A stretch of DNA of 64,000 nt from Thiocystis violascens DSM 198 (GTDB lineage: Bacteria; Pseudomonadota; Gammaproteobacteria; Chromatiales; Chromatiaceae): the NCBI RefSeq assembly GCF_000227745.2, contig NC_018012.1:1955478-2019477 (forward strand), read 5' to 3'. The translations under genes and the position numbers were made by a program. The notes beneath the pieces are model-generated. The model was not told the origin of the DNA, made no database searches, and saw only the letters and a list, made by a program, of their open reading frames with translations. Shown here piece by piece: positions 43,634 to 51,889 of the stretch. Within the stretch, counting starts at the first letter, position 1, and each line of letters starts with the position of its first letter.

Positions 43634-44377
43634 TCAGGCGACCAGTCGGGGTAGCCACTTGGCGCGTTGCGAGAAGGGCAGCACGGCGGCGACATCGCTC
43701 AGCAGCGTCAACGCGCCGCCGGGATCGGTCTCGCCAGCGTCATCCAAAATGACGAAGCGCGCGGTGTCGTCAGGCCCCGCTTGCTTGATGTCCGCTAATT
43801 TCCCGTAGATCCGGTAGATCGCCGACCAGTCAAGATCGTCGTGCGAGGCCGACACGGGCTGCACCAACCGCAGGATCGGGGCATTGATCGCGAAGGGGAT
43901 TTCAAGCCGATGGCCGCTCGCGCCCGTCAGCCGCGCACCCCGGCGGAGGCGCTCGCCCGCCAGCGGCGCTAGGATCGCCTCGATCCGATGGGTAAAGCCC
44001 ATGCCCGGCGCCTTCAGTGTCATCTCGTCGGCGGTCAGCCGCAACGCCGCCGCCACGAGATCGGCGGCCAGTGCCGGCAACTGTTCGCGGCGGTCGGTCT
44101 CGGCGCGCAACTCCCAGCGCGGCGTCAAGGTCACTGCGCCGGTCAGCATCGCCTGCAAGCGTTCCCAGCGTTTCTGCGTGAGACGGCAACCATGCGCTTC
44201 GGCGTGGTAAGCCGCGTTCCCGTGGTCGCTCAAGCGCCACCGCCGAGCGTGCGCGTCGACAAAAAACGTGATGGACTGGCTATCGTGGCCGTAGGTGAAG
44301 GGCGTGATCACCTGCGTTAAGGTATCGGCGACCGGACGGCAAACGTAACCGGGCAGGTTGAAGGCGTGGGCGTTCAT
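43634..44377 (-). CDS. DUF1828 domain-containing protein
   Basis: A 247-aa protein. The N-terminal half (about 10-75) shows ITPFTYGHDSQSITFFVD and LSDHGNAAYHAEAHG, which is the DUF1828 pattern (beta-rich, with a conserved LSD-G). The second half (about 110-245) is a separate alpha/beta region in the DUF1829 position. No catalytic residues are recognised. The start overlaps the stop of the upstream gene by 4 bp, so the two are coupled. Such genes occur in phages and islands; a defence or anti-defence role is possible but unproven. Confidence 0.7.
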   Translation of the reverse strand: MNAHAFNLPGYVCRPVADTLTQVITPFTYGHDSQSITFFVDAHARRWRLSDHGNAAYHAEAHGCRLTQKRWERLQAMLTGAVTLTPRWELRAETDRREQLPALAADLVAAALRLTADEMTLKAPGMGFTHRIEAILAPLAGERLRRGARLTGASGHRLEIPFAINAPILRLVQPVSASHDDLDWSAIYRIYGKLADIKQAGPDDTARFVILDDAGETDPGGALTLLSDVAAVLPFSQRAKWLPRLVA

Positions 44378-44868
44378 AGCAGGCTCAACTGTCCGCTTTG
44401 GTGGAGATCGGTTGGCGCATAAAACACGGAGCCACTGATCGCCGCGTCGTGGCAAAACTGGTCCCAATACGCCGCCATGGAGGGCTCGACGGTCAGCGGT
44501 TCGACATACCCATAGCCTTGCTCGGCCCAGCGATGAACGTGGTTTCCCAGGACGATCTGGCCATCGAACGGCAGGCCGTCGAACCCCCGAAGATGATGCG
44601 CGTCCATCGGGTCGATGTCATAGGCAAAGACCCGATCATACCCAAAGTATAGACCGAAGCTGTATTTCTCTGGATAGGGCGGATCGACCGGGCGCCATTG
44701 GCAGCGCACCCTGACGCCCTCCAGCGTTTTTTGTTGTGCGTCCATGACGCCGCTCTCGAAGATCATCCACGGCGGCAGATGATTGCCGCGCTTGCGCTGC
44801 CAGGCCATGGTTCGCGCCAGATGCTTCGGGGTTGCGAGCAGCGCGCGCACGGCGGTCAGTCGAGTCAA
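44374..44868 (-). CDS. Uncharacterised protein (DUF6978-like), coupled to the DUF1828 gene
   Basis: A 164-aa protein with KTLEGVRVRCQWRPV, PPYPEKYSFGLYFGYDRVFAYDIDP, NHVHRWAEQGYGYVEP and a C-terminal YWDQFCHDAAI. The pattern of a small beta-domain with a conserved HVHRW resembles DUF6978 entries. It is the first gene of a two-gene unit with a 4-bp overlap, the usual layout of toxin-antitoxin or small defence pairs. I cannot assign biochemical activity. Confidence 0.55.
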   Translation of the reverse strand: MTRLTAVRALLATPKHLARTMAWQRKRGNHLPPWMIFESGVMDAQQKTLEGVRVRCQWRPVDPPYPEKYSFGLYFGYDRVFAYDIDPMDAHHLRGFDGLPFDGQIVLGNHVHRWAEQGYGYVEPLTVEPSMAAYWDQFCHDAAISGSVFYAPTDLHQSGQLSLL

Positions 44869-44936
44869 TTCGTCATCTCCACGTCGGCGTTCCGATCGGC
44901 ATGGCGCCTACCCTGCCCGCCACACTCCCACAGCGA

Positions 44937-44960
44937 AAAACCCGCCGAAGCGGGTTGTGG
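44937..44960 (-). terminator. Rho-independent terminator behind the antitoxin gene
   Basis: AACCCGC / GCGGGTT stem with CGAA loop and, on the reverse strand, a T-run (GGGTTTTTCGC). It is the same hairpin as at 43579, 24 bp behind the antitoxin stop. Confidence 0.8.
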
Positions 44961-44983
44961 TGGTTTGCTAAACGCTGGATCGA

Positions 44984-45352
44984 TCAACCATGCGTTCCGG
45001 TTTTGGATTGCGCGTCCTCGGCATCGTCCTCTTTGCGCCGCCTCAGGGTGTCGCTGACCACTTGCCGGAGGATTCTCTTTTTCTCGCTATCCGCGAACCG
45101 CGCTAGAACCTGGCGCATGAGCGGCTGATAGCCGATGTCGTTCAGCTGGGCGATCATTTTGAAATCCTCGATCAAGGATTTTTGAAGCCGTATGGAAATG
45201 GGTTGCAGATCAAGCGCGGCATCGATCGCGTCATCGTCGGTATCGTCAGCGACGACGACAAAATTTGAATCGGCGCCGAGTTCGCGCCGATCCCATGCCT
45301 CGTCGCTTCCTGTGATCTTGCGGTCCGGTGTCATTGATTTGCCCTCACTCAT
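44984..45352 (-). CDS. CopG/BrnA-type antitoxin
   Basis: A 122-aa protein from the ATG at 45352. The centre (about 50-95), ISIRLQKSLIEDFKMIAQL then GYQPLMRQVLARF, is the ribbon-helix-helix-associated antitoxin pattern of type II systems that are paired with short ADP-ribosyl-hydrolase-annotated or BrnT-like toxins. The N-terminus is acidic and probably disordered. Its start codon overlaps the stop of a toxin-like remnant (ATGAGTGA), consistent with toxin-first gene order. GTATATAC palindromes upstream may be its operators. Confidence 0.72.
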   Translation of the reverse strand: MSEGKSMTPDRKITGSDEAWDRRELGADSNFVVVADDTDDDAIDAALDLQPISIRLQKSLIEDFKMIAQLNDIGYQPLMRQVLARFADSEKKRILRQVVSDTLRRRKEDDAEDAQSKTGTHG

Positions 45353-45428
45353 ATATGATCTCGTCCTCACTGACGCGGTGCTTGTGCATGAGCTTGTCCC
45401 GCACCCGAGGGGAAATGATCGGATCCAA
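45345..45428 (-). pseudogene. Toxin-gene remnant (27 codons) upstream of the antitoxin
   Basis: A TTG-started frame behind a GAGGTGA site encodes ISPRVRDKL, HRVSEDEI and then ends IYE-stop. The first part matches the N-terminus of the roughly 90-aa toxins that accompany this antitoxin type (pattern: ISP.V..KL..KH.VSEDE), and the last three residues look like the C-terminal end, so an internal in-frame deletion is likely. The result is too short to be an active toxin. Confidence 0.5.
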
Positions 45429-45453
45429 TGGATCACCTCAATCTGGCAACTCT

Positions 45454-45551
45454 GTATATACGATAAAGACCGCCGAAACCCCACTTTGTTCGGAGCGATG
45501 GCATCCGGCGCAAAAATCGGTGGTCTCTGCGGTCGCTAACACTGTATATAC
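45454..45551. promoter_or_regulatory. Two GTATATAC palindromes, candidate antitoxin operators
   Basis: CTGTATATACG-type palindromes occur at 45454-45461 and 45544-45551, upstream of the toxin relic and antitoxin. Paired short palindromes are typical autoregulatory operators for ribbon-helix-helix antitoxins. The 45429-45733 stretch has no gene. Confidence 0.45.
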
Positions 45552-45603
45552 GGCTGAATCAAAGATCAAGGCGAGATCGACGGACGATGGGCGGGCGAGT
45601 CGC

Positions 45604-45638
45604 TCCTGCCGATCCGTCAACCGGCGGTGCGGATGATC
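45604..45638. repeat. Imperfect 35-bp direct repeat, right copy
   Basis: Partner of 43476-43510 (core CCGATCCGTCAACCG). It lies near the presumed right boundary of the dusA-adjacent accessory segment, just before the glycine riboswitch. Confidence 0.5.
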
Positions 45639-45733
45639 TGAGGTTCCCCCGAAATTTCGTCTTCCAGGCGCGGGGCAACGCCACGGCTGGAAATCCCGGC
45701 GTCCCGCGCTTATAGTGCGGCCTCGTGTCATGT

Positions 45734-46028
45734 CCCGTGGGAGAGATCGGCGTTCCGACGCCGACGCCGAAGGCGCAACACCGCCCGGAATCGCTCAGGC
45801 AAACGGACCGCGGGGACGACGACCGACTCTGGAGAGCGGTGCCGGCTGATGTTTCAGTCGGTGCCCACCGACGGGGCAGCGGCGGAATACGGGTTAGTCA
45901 ACGGCCATTGCCGACCGTTCGTGGTGAGCTTTCCGACCGTTCGTGGTGAGCTTGTCGAACCATGAATGACCGGTGAAGGCGGCTCCCCCGGTCTCCCGTC
46001 CGCAAACTCTCAGGTTCAGGACAGAGGG
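45734..46028 (+). promoter_or_regulatory. Tandem glycine riboswitch upstream of gcvT
   Basis: Aptamer 1 (about 45734-45818) has GGGAGAGA, GCCGAAGGCGCAA and CGCTCAGGCAAACGGACC. Aptamer 2 (about 45826-46028) has TCTGGAGAG, CCGACGGGGCAG and the 3' signature AAACTCTCAGG..CAGGACAGAGGGG. This is the cooperative double-aptamer layout known upstream of gcv operons; glycine turns expression on. A GC-rich hairpin (CCGGCCGCTAGGCCGG, near 46073-46088) before the gcvT ribosome binding site may be the expression platform. The second aptamer is enlarged by an inserted repeat. Confidence 0.9.
45909..45972. repeat. Palindromic repeat inserted in the peripheral stem of riboswitch aptamer 2
   Basis: CCGACCGTTCGTGGTGAGCT occurs twice in direct order (starting about 45911 and 45933), and the second copy continues as TGTCGAACCATGAATGACCGG. 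This is a well-known dispersed proteobacterial repeat. It lies between the P3 side GGGGCAG and the AAACTCTCAGG end of aptamer 2, so it lengthens a peripheral arm. Confidence 0.75.
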
Positions 46029-46120
46029 GCGACGCCGCGAGCCGTAAGCTTTCGGCCTCGTTTTCGTTGTCGCCGGCCGCTAGGCCGGGGCGATGCCCGA
46101 CAGGTCCTGCGGAGAGTCGA

Positions 46121-47218
46121 ATGGGATTACGTACCCCCCTGTTTTCGGAACACGAGCGTCTCGGCGCCCGCATCGTTCCCTTTGGCGGCTGGGACATGCC
46201 GCTGCATTACGGTTCACAGATCGAGGAGCATCACGCCGTGCGGCGCGGCGCGGGCATGTTCGATGTCTCGCACATGCGGCCCGTGGATATCGAGGGTCCA
46301 GGCGCCCTCCCCTTTCTGCGTGTCCTGCTGGCGAACGATGTCGCCAGACTCCAATCCCCCGGCAAGGCGCTCTATAGCTGCATGCTCAACGCGCAGGGCG
46401 GCGTGGTCGACGATCTGATCGTCTATGCCCGCAGCCCGGATCGCTATCGCCTGGTCGTCAACGCTGGCACCGCGGACAAGGATATCGCCTGGATGACGGC
46501 CCAGTGCGCGGGCTTCGAGGTCGCTATCCGACCCTGCGCCGAACTGGCGATGATCGCCGTGCAAGGCCCCAAGGCGCGCGTCAGGGCCGAGCCGCTGCTT
46601 CCCGTCGCGGTCCGCGCGAACGCCATGCGACTTCAGCCCTTCTTCGCCGCCGAGGGCGATGGCTGGTTCGTCGGTCGTACCGGCTATACCGGCGAGGACG
46701 GTTTCGAGATCATGCTCCCCAGCGACCAATCCGCCGGTCTCTGGCAGGCACTGCTGGCAGCCGGGGTGCATCCCTGCGGACTCGGTGCCCGCGATACGCT
46801 ACGCCTGGAGGCCGGCATGAACCTGTACGGTCAAGACATGGACGACACCGTCGGCCCGCTGGAATCCGGGCTGGGCTGGACTGTCGCCTGGGAGCCCGCC
46901 GAGCGCGAGTTCATCGGACGCGCGGCGCTGACCGCACTGCGCGACGACCCCGCGCGGCGCGCCTTCGTCGGTCTGCTGTTGACTGGACCTGGGATCATCC
47001 GCAACCATCTGAAGGTGCTGAGCAACGGCGTGGAGATGGGCGAGATCACCTCCGGCGGTTTCTCGCCGACACTGGAGCGCTCCATCGCGTTCGCGCGGGT
47101 TGCCCCCGGATTGGGCGCGACCTGCGAGGTGGAGATTCGCGGCAAGCCGGTGTCGGCGCGTGTCGTCAAGCCGCCCTTCGTGCGCCACGGCAAGATCCTC
47201 GTCGACCGTTTAACCTAA
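46121..47218 (+). CDS. gcvT: Glycine cleavage system aminomethyltransferase (T-protein)
   Basis: A 365-aa T-protein. LRTPLFSEHERLGARIVPFGG and HYGSQIEEHHAVRRGAGMFDVSHM (tetrahydrofolate/lipoyl-arm region) open the protein; RTGYTGEDGFEI and LEAGMNLYGQDMD are family landmarks. It takes the aminomethyl group from lipoyl-H-protein and makes methylene-THF and ammonia. The ATG at 46121 follows GGAGAG; an earlier in-frame ATG at 46067 would lie in the riboswitch hairpin. It is directly under the glycine riboswitch. Confidence 0.95.
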   Translation: MGLRTPLFSEHERLGARIVPFGGWDMPLHYGSQIEEHHAVRRGAGMFDVSHMRPVDIEGPGALPFLRVLLANDVARLQSPGKALYSCMLNAQGGVVDDLIVYARSPDRYRLVVNAGTADKDIAWMTAQCAGFEVAIRPCAELAMIAVQGPKARVRAEPLLPVAVRANAMRLQPFFAAEGDGWFVGRTGYTGEDGFEIMLPSDQSAGLWQALLAAGVHPCGLGARDTLRLEAGMNLYGQDMDDTVGPLESGLGWTVAWEPAEREFIGRAALTALRDDPARRAFVGLLLTGPGIIRNHLKVLSNGVEMGEITSGGFSPTLERSIAFARVAPGLGATCEVEIRGKPVSARVVKPPFVRHGKILVDRLT

Positions 47219-47238
47219 ACAGCCCGGAGAACTGAATC

Positions 47239-47631
47239 ATGAGCAACGTCCCGAGTGACCTGAAATACACCAAATCCCACGAATGGGTGCGCGACAATGC
47301 CGACGGGACCGTCACCGTCGGCATCACCGACCACGCCCAGGAAGCCTTGGGCGACATCGTCTTCGTGGAAGCCCCGGAGTCTGGCCGCGAGGTGGATGCC
47401 GACGAAGCCACCGCCGTGGTGGAATCGGTCAAGGCCGCCTCTGACATCTATTCCCCGCTGGCCGGCGAGGTCGTCGAGTCCAACGACCTGCTGACCGACA
47501 CCCCGGATGCCATCAATACCAGCCCTTACGACGAAGGCTGGATCTTCCGTCTCGCGCCGAGCGACATGGCCGCGCTCGACAGCCTGCTCGATGCCGCCGC
47601 CTACGAGAAGGTCGTCGAAGACGAAGCCTGA
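47239..47631 (+). CDS. gcvH: Glycine cleavage system H protein
   Basis: A 130-aa lipoyl carrier, standard size. [10 protein letters not shown] at the N-terminus and the lipoylation site [15 protein letters not shown] (Lys near residue 65) are intact. It shuttles the aminomethyl group between the P, T and L proteins. It is 20 bp behind gcvT. The stop codon is directly followed by a TTAAACCGCGTC repeat unit that separates it from gcvPA. Confidence 0.96.
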   Translation: MSNVPSDLKYTKSHEWVRDNADGTVTVGITDHAQEALGDIVFVEAPESGREVDADEATAVVESVKAASDIYSPLAGEVVESNDLLTDTPDAINTSPYDEGWIFRLAPSDMAALDSLLDAAAYEKVVEDEA

Positions 47632-47755
47632 TTAAACCGCGTCCAGCACGCTCAAGCGTTGTTTGCGTGCTGACTTCTACCTCGCGTCAGTCAATGGGCG
47701 CCGTCGTTGACGCGGTTTAAATTTATTTTATTTCCTTAATCAATTAAACCGCGTC
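47632..47755. repeat. TTAAACCGCGTC-bounded repeat, locus B (between gcvH and gcvPA)
   Basis: One full unit runs from 47632 (TTAAACCGCGTCC) to 47720 (GACGCGGTTTAA), then an AT-rich spacer and a further outward half-unit TTAAACCGCGTCGG at 47744. The middle (GACGCGGTTTAA, AT-rich 23 nt, TTAAACCGCGTC) copies the centre of locus A. The unit starts at the base after the gcvH TGA stop. Confidence 0.85.
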
Positions 47756-47846
47756 GGCTTCGACCTTCATGACAGCTTGCCAACTGAGCCAACCACTCGA
47801 AACGACGCATGACGTCATGAATGCGGTGTATTCCGGATAGCCTCTT

Positions 47847-49247
47847 ATGCCTTTCGTACCCCATACCGACGACGACATTGCCGCGATGCTCGCGACCATT
47901 GGCGTCGACGCCATCGACGACCTGTTCGACGAAATTCCAGCCGAGTTGCGGATCGGCGAACTGGCCGCCATCCCCGCCGGCATGGCGGAGATGGACATCG
48001 CCCGTCTGATGCACGCGCGCGCCCACGCAGACGGTCAGCCGGTCTGCTTCATCGGCGCGGGCGCCTACGATCATCACATCCCGGCCGCGGTCTGGCAGAT
48101 CGCGGCCCGTGGCGAGTTCTACAGCGCCTACACGCCCTATCAGGCCGAGGCGAGTCAGGGCACGCTGCAGGTGCTCTATGAATTCCAGTCGATGATGACC
48201 GCACTCACCGGGCTGGATGTCTCCAATGCCTCGCTCTATGACGGCGCGTCGGCGCTGGCCGAGGCGGTGCTGATGGCGGTCCGCGCCAATCGCAAGACCA
48301 ACTCGACGAAGGTCTTGGTGCCGCGCGCGCTACACCCTGCCTACCGACGCACGGTGCGCGGGATCGTCGAGGCGCAGGGGATCGCGCTGGTCGAAGCCTC
48401 TTTTGACCACGCGAGCGGGCAGACGACAGTCGAGCAACTGGAGGCCATCGCCGGCGGCGACGAATTCGCCGCCGTGATCGTCAATCAGCCCAATTTTTTC
48501 GGCGTGCTCGAAGCGGTGGATGCGCTGACCGACTGGGCGCATGCCCGTAACGCACTGGTCATCGCCGTCGTCAACCCGATCGCCCTGGCGCTGCTCTCGC
48601 CGCCCGGCGACTGGGGCTGCACCGGCGCGGATATCGCCTGCGGCGAGGCCCAACCGCTCGGGATGCCGCTGTCCTCGGGCGGCCCCTATGCCGGCTTTCT
48701 CTGCTGCAAACAGGAATTCGTGCGCCAGTTGCCCGGCCGCATCGCCGGACGGACGCTGGATCTGGACGGCAAGCCCGGTTTCACCCTGACCCTTCAGGCG
48801 CGCGAGCAGCATATCCGGCGCGGCAAGGCGACCTCCAACATCTGCACCAACCAGGGTCTGCTGGTGACGGCGGCGACCATCCACCTCGCCATCCTCGGGG
48901 CCGAGGGTCTGGAACGGGTCGCGGCCGCCTGTCATGCCAACACCCGGCGGCTCGCCGAGATGCTGTGCGAGATCCCCGGCGTCGCGCCACTGTTCGACCG
49001 GCCCATCTTTCACGAACAAGCGCTGCGTCTGCCCGCAACGACCGCCGATCTGCTGCGCTCATTGGCGGCGCACAATGTATTGGGCGGTTTCGATCTGAGT
49101 CTGGACTATCCCGAATTGGGCCAAGCCCTCTTGATTTGCGCGACCGAACTCCGCACGGAAGAGGAGATGCGCGGCTATGCCAACAAGCTGGCGCGCATCG
49201 TCGCCACCCGGACCCAGGCAAAATGCCCGGTCGAACCGAAATTCTGA
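47847..49247 (+). CDS. gcvPA: Glycine dehydrogenase (decarboxylating) subunit 1
   Basis: A 466-aa alpha subunit of the two-subunit P-protein. It starts [15 protein letters not shown] and contains [45 protein letters not shown] and the C-terminal [15 protein letters not shown] region, all typical of GcvPA. With GcvPB it decarboxylates glycine and loads H-protein. The 215-bp gap to gcvH holds palindromic repeats. tpx follows 22 bp later. Confidence 0.95.
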   Translation: MPFVPHTDDDIAAMLATIGVDAIDDLFDEIPAELRIGELAAIPAGMAEMDIARLMHARAHADGQPVCFIGAGAYDHHIPAAVWQIAARGEFYSAYTPYQAEASQGTLQVLYEFQSMMTALTGLDVSNASLYDGASALAEAVLMAVRANRKTNSTKVLVPRALHPAYRRTVRGIVEAQGIALVEASFDHASGQTTVEQLEAIAGGDEFAAVIVNQPNFFGVLEAVDALTDWAHARNALVIAVVNPIALALLSPPGDWGCTGADIACGEAQPLGMPLSSGGPYAGFLCCKQEFVRQLPGRIAGRTLDLDGKPGFTLTLQAREQHIRRGKATSNICTNQGLLVTAATIHLAILGAEGLERVAAACHANTRRLAEMLCEIPGVAPLFDRPIFHEQALRLPATTADLLRSLAAHNVLGGFDLSLDYPELGQALLICATELRTEEEMRGYANKLARIVATRTQAKCPVEPKF

Positions 49248-49269
49248 ACCCACCAACCCGGAGACTCGC

Positions 49270-49767
49270 ATGGCTCAAACCGCACTCCAAGGCAACCCCG
49301 TCAACCTCAGCGGCGACCTGCCCGCCATCGGCAGCACGGCGCCCGACTTCAAGCTGGTCGACAAGGATCTGGCCGACAAAACGCTGGCCGATTTCGCCGG
49401 CAAGAAGAAGCTGCTGAACATCGTGCCCAGTCTGGATACCCCGGTCTGCGCGACCTCGACCAAGAAATTCAACGCCGCCATCGCCGGGAAGGCCGATGCC
49501 GTCGCGCTGGTGATCTCCGCCGACCTGCCCTTCGCGATGGGCCGTTTCTGCGGCGCCGAGGGAATCGAGAACGTCATCGGTCTGTCGATGATGCGCTCAC
49601 GCAACTTCGCCAAGGACTATGGCGTGCTGATCGAAGACGGCCCGCTGGCCGGTATCACCGCCCGCGCGGTCGTCGTCCTGGATGCGGACAATCAGGTGGT
49701 CTACACCCAACTGGTGCCCGAGATCACCGATGAGCCGGATTACGAGGCGGCCCTGGCCGCACTGTAG
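49270..49767 (+). CDS. tpx: Thiol peroxidase Tpx
   Basis: A 165-aa atypical two-cysteine peroxiredoxin. The peroxidatic Cys is in [16 protein letters not shown] (near residue 60), the resolving Cys in [14 protein letters not shown] (near 94), and [11 protein letters not shown] starts the fold. It reduces peroxides with thioredoxin. Its position inside the gcvPA-gcvPB pair is unusual and suggests co-expression with glycine cleavage. The ATG at 49270 with GGAGACTC upstream is chosen over an earlier one in gcvPA. Confidence 0.94.
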   Translation: MAQTALQGNPVNLSGDLPAIGSTAPDFKLVDKDLADKTLADFAGKKKLLNIVPSLDTPVCATSTKKFNAAIAGKADAVALVISADLPFAMGRFCGAEGIENVIGLSMMRSRNFAKDYGVLIEDGPLAGITARAVVVLDADNQVVYTQLVPEITDEPDYEAALAAL

Positions 49768-49794
49768 TACCCCTGGTGCTACGAAGCCGGTAGA

Positions 49795-49847
49795 TACCGC
49801 ATCGCATACCTGGCGCCGACGAAGAGCGAAAGGTACGCGATGCGTAC
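49795..49847. repeat. Palindromic repeat between tpx and gcvPB
   Basis: TACCGCATCGCATACC (49795-49810) and GGTACGCGATGCGTAC (49832-49847) are near-complementary arms around a 21-nt loop. This is a further intergenic palindromic repeat, 28 bp behind the tpx stop. It could attenuate or stabilise the transcript. Confidence 0.55.
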
Positions 49848-49901
49848 CCTAGACCAACTTCGCGATTCCGAATTTTCGACGTTCACACAGACCCTATCGC
49901 C

Positions 49902-51377
49902 ATGCTGATCCACGACCAATCCCGCCCCGGACGCCGGGCGACCGCCCAAGCGCCGCTCAACCCGCCCGCGCCGAGCGATCTTCCCGCAGGGCTGCGACGG
50001 CGCGCGCGTCCGAACCTGCCGGAGGTCTCCGAAATGCAGGCGGTGCGTCATTACACCCGGTTGTCTCAGAAAAACTTCTCGATCGACACCCAGTTCTATC
50101 CGCTCGGCTCCTGCACCATGAAGTACAACCCGCGAGCCTGTCACAGTTTGGCCTCGCTGCCGGGTTTCCTCGCCCGTCACCCGCTGGCGCCGGACAGCCA
50201 CGGCCAGGGCGTTCTCGCTTGTCTCCACGAGCTTCAGGACATGCTCAAGGAGATCACCGGCATGCACGCGGTCTCGCTGGCCCCCTCCGCTGGCGCCCAG
50301 GGCGAATTCGCCGGGGTCGCCATGATTCGCGCCTATCACCGGGCGCGCGGCGATCATGCACGCACCGAGATCTTGGTCCCCGATGCCGCTCATGGCACCA
50401 ATCCCGCCTCGGCGGTGATGTGCGGTTTCAAGGTCCGCGAGATTCCCACCGGCGCCGATGGCGATGTCGATCTCGCGGCGCTGAATGATGCGGTCGGCCC
50501 CCAGACCGCCGGCATCATGCTCACCAATCCGAGCACGGTCGGCGTCTTCGACCGCAACATCCAGGCCATCGCCCGCACCGTCCACGCCGCCGGCGGTCTG
50601 CTCTATTACGATGGGGCCAACCTCAACGCCATCCTCGGCAAGGTTCGACCGGGCGACATGGGTTTCGATGTCATCCACATGAATCTGCACAAGACCTTTT
50701 CCACCCCGCATGGCGGCGGCGGTCCCGGCGCGGGTCCGGTCGGCGTCTCGCAGCGGCTGGAGCCCTATCTGCCGGTTCCTCTGGTCGATTTCGATGGTGA
50801 CGACTACCGTTGGCTGGCGGAGGACGAACGCCCCGACAGCATCGGTCGGCTCACCGCGTTCGGCGGCAACACGGGCATCCTGCTGCGCGCCTATGTCTAC
50901 GCCCGGATGCTGGGCCGCGAGGGCATGGGACGGGTCGCCGACTTCGCCACCCTGAACGCCAACTATCTGATGGCGCGCCTGAAATCGGCCGGTTTCACGG
51001 CCGCCTATCCGAAGCGTCGCGCCAGTCACGAGTTCATCGTCACGCTCAAGCGCGAGTCGAAGGAACTGGGCGTCAACGCCATGGACTTCGCCAAGCGTTT
51101 GCTGGATTACGGCTATCACGCCCCGACCACCTATTTTCCGCTGCTGGTGCCCGAGTGTCTGCTGATCGAGCCAACCGAGACCGAAACCAAAGAGGAACTG
51201 GACGGTTTCGTCAAGGCCATGATCGCCATCCGCCGCGAGGCCGTCGAAGACCCGGAGAAACTCAAGGGCGCGCCTTATACACTACCGGTTCGGCGGCTCG
51301 ACGACGTGCGCGCGGCCCGTCTGCTGGATCTGGCCTGGAAGCCCGGGTCGAACGAGGTCCAAGATGGCCAACAATAA
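49902..51377 (+). CDS. gcvPB: Glycine dehydrogenase (decarboxylating) subunit 2
   Basis: A 491-aa beta subunit with the PLP lysine in [20 protein letters not shown] (near residue 265). [30 protein letters not shown] and [13 protein letters not shown] are family signatures. It forms the active P-protein with GcvPA and starts glycine decarboxylation. It is 134 bp behind tpx and its 3' end overlaps dgkA by 14 bp. The lpd gene for the L-protein is not here. Confidence 0.95.
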   Translation: MLIHDQSRPGRRATAQAPLNPPAPSDLPAGLRRRARPNLPEVSEMQAVRHYTRLSQKNFSIDTQFYPLGSCTMKYNPRACHSLASLPGFLARHPLAPDSHGQGVLACLHELQDMLKEITGMHAVSLAPSAGAQGEFAGVAMIRAYHRARGDHARTEILVPDAAHGTNPASAVMCGFKVREIPTGADGDVDLAALNDAVGPQTAGIMLTNPSTVGVFDRNIQAIARTVHAAGGLLYYDGANLNAILGKVRPGDMGFDVIHMNLHKTFSTPHGGGGPGAGPVGVSQRLEPYLPVPLVDFDGDDYRWLAEDERPDSIGRLTAFGGNTGILLRAYVYARMLGREGMGRVADFATLNANYLMARLKSAGFTAAYPKRRASHEFIVTLKRESKELGVNAMDFAKRLLDYGYHAPTTYFPLLVPECLLIEPTETETKEELDGFVKAMIAIRREAVEDPEKLKGAPYTLPVRRLDDVRAARLLDLAWKPGSNEVQDGQQ

Positions 51378-51732
51378 CGCCAGGGGCTGGCGCCGCGTGA
51401 TCCATGCCTTCGGGTACTCGATGAAGGGACTGAAGGCGTGTTTCGAGCTGGAGGAAGCCTTTCGCCAGGAGGTTTTTCTGCTGATCCCGCTGGTTCCGCT
51501 GGCGCTGTGGCTGGGAGAATCGCCGGTGGAGCGGGCGATTCTGGTCGGCAGTCTGCTGATGGTGCCCATCGTGGAACTGCTGAACTCGGCCATCGAGGCC
51601 AATGTCGACCGCGTCGGCCTTGAGCGTCACGAACTCTCAGGCCGGGCCAAGGACATCGCCTCCGCGGCGGTGTTCTCCAGCATCGCCTTTTGTCTGGTGA
51701 ATTGGGGGCTGATTCTGATCCCGAAACTCTAG
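51364..51732 (+). CDS. dgkA: Diacylglycerol kinase
   Basis: A 122-aa membrane kinase, usual size. Three helices and the family motif [10 protein letters not shown] (catalytic Glu) and [16 protein letters not shown] then [14 protein letters not shown] (active site) are intact. It phosphorylates diacylglycerol released during membrane-derived glycan synthesis. It overlaps gcvPB by 14 bp, so it is the last gene of the gcv transcript. Confidence 0.95.
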   Translation: MANNNARGWRRVIHAFGYSMKGLKACFELEEAFRQEVFLLIPLVPLALWLGESPVERAILVGSLLMVPIVELLNSAIEANVDRVGLERHELSGRAKDIASAAVFSSIAFCLVNWGLILIPKL

Positions 51733-51889
51733 GGATCTGGATGCCTTGCGCACCCGGCAATTCCGGCCTAACAGGACTTGAGTTGATGCAATCGACCCAA
51801 CCGCCGAAAGTTGGGTTGCAACAGCGATAAGACGGTATCTACGCTGGCTACCGAGCGTCCCAACGTTAATTGCGCGCGGATTCCGTCCA

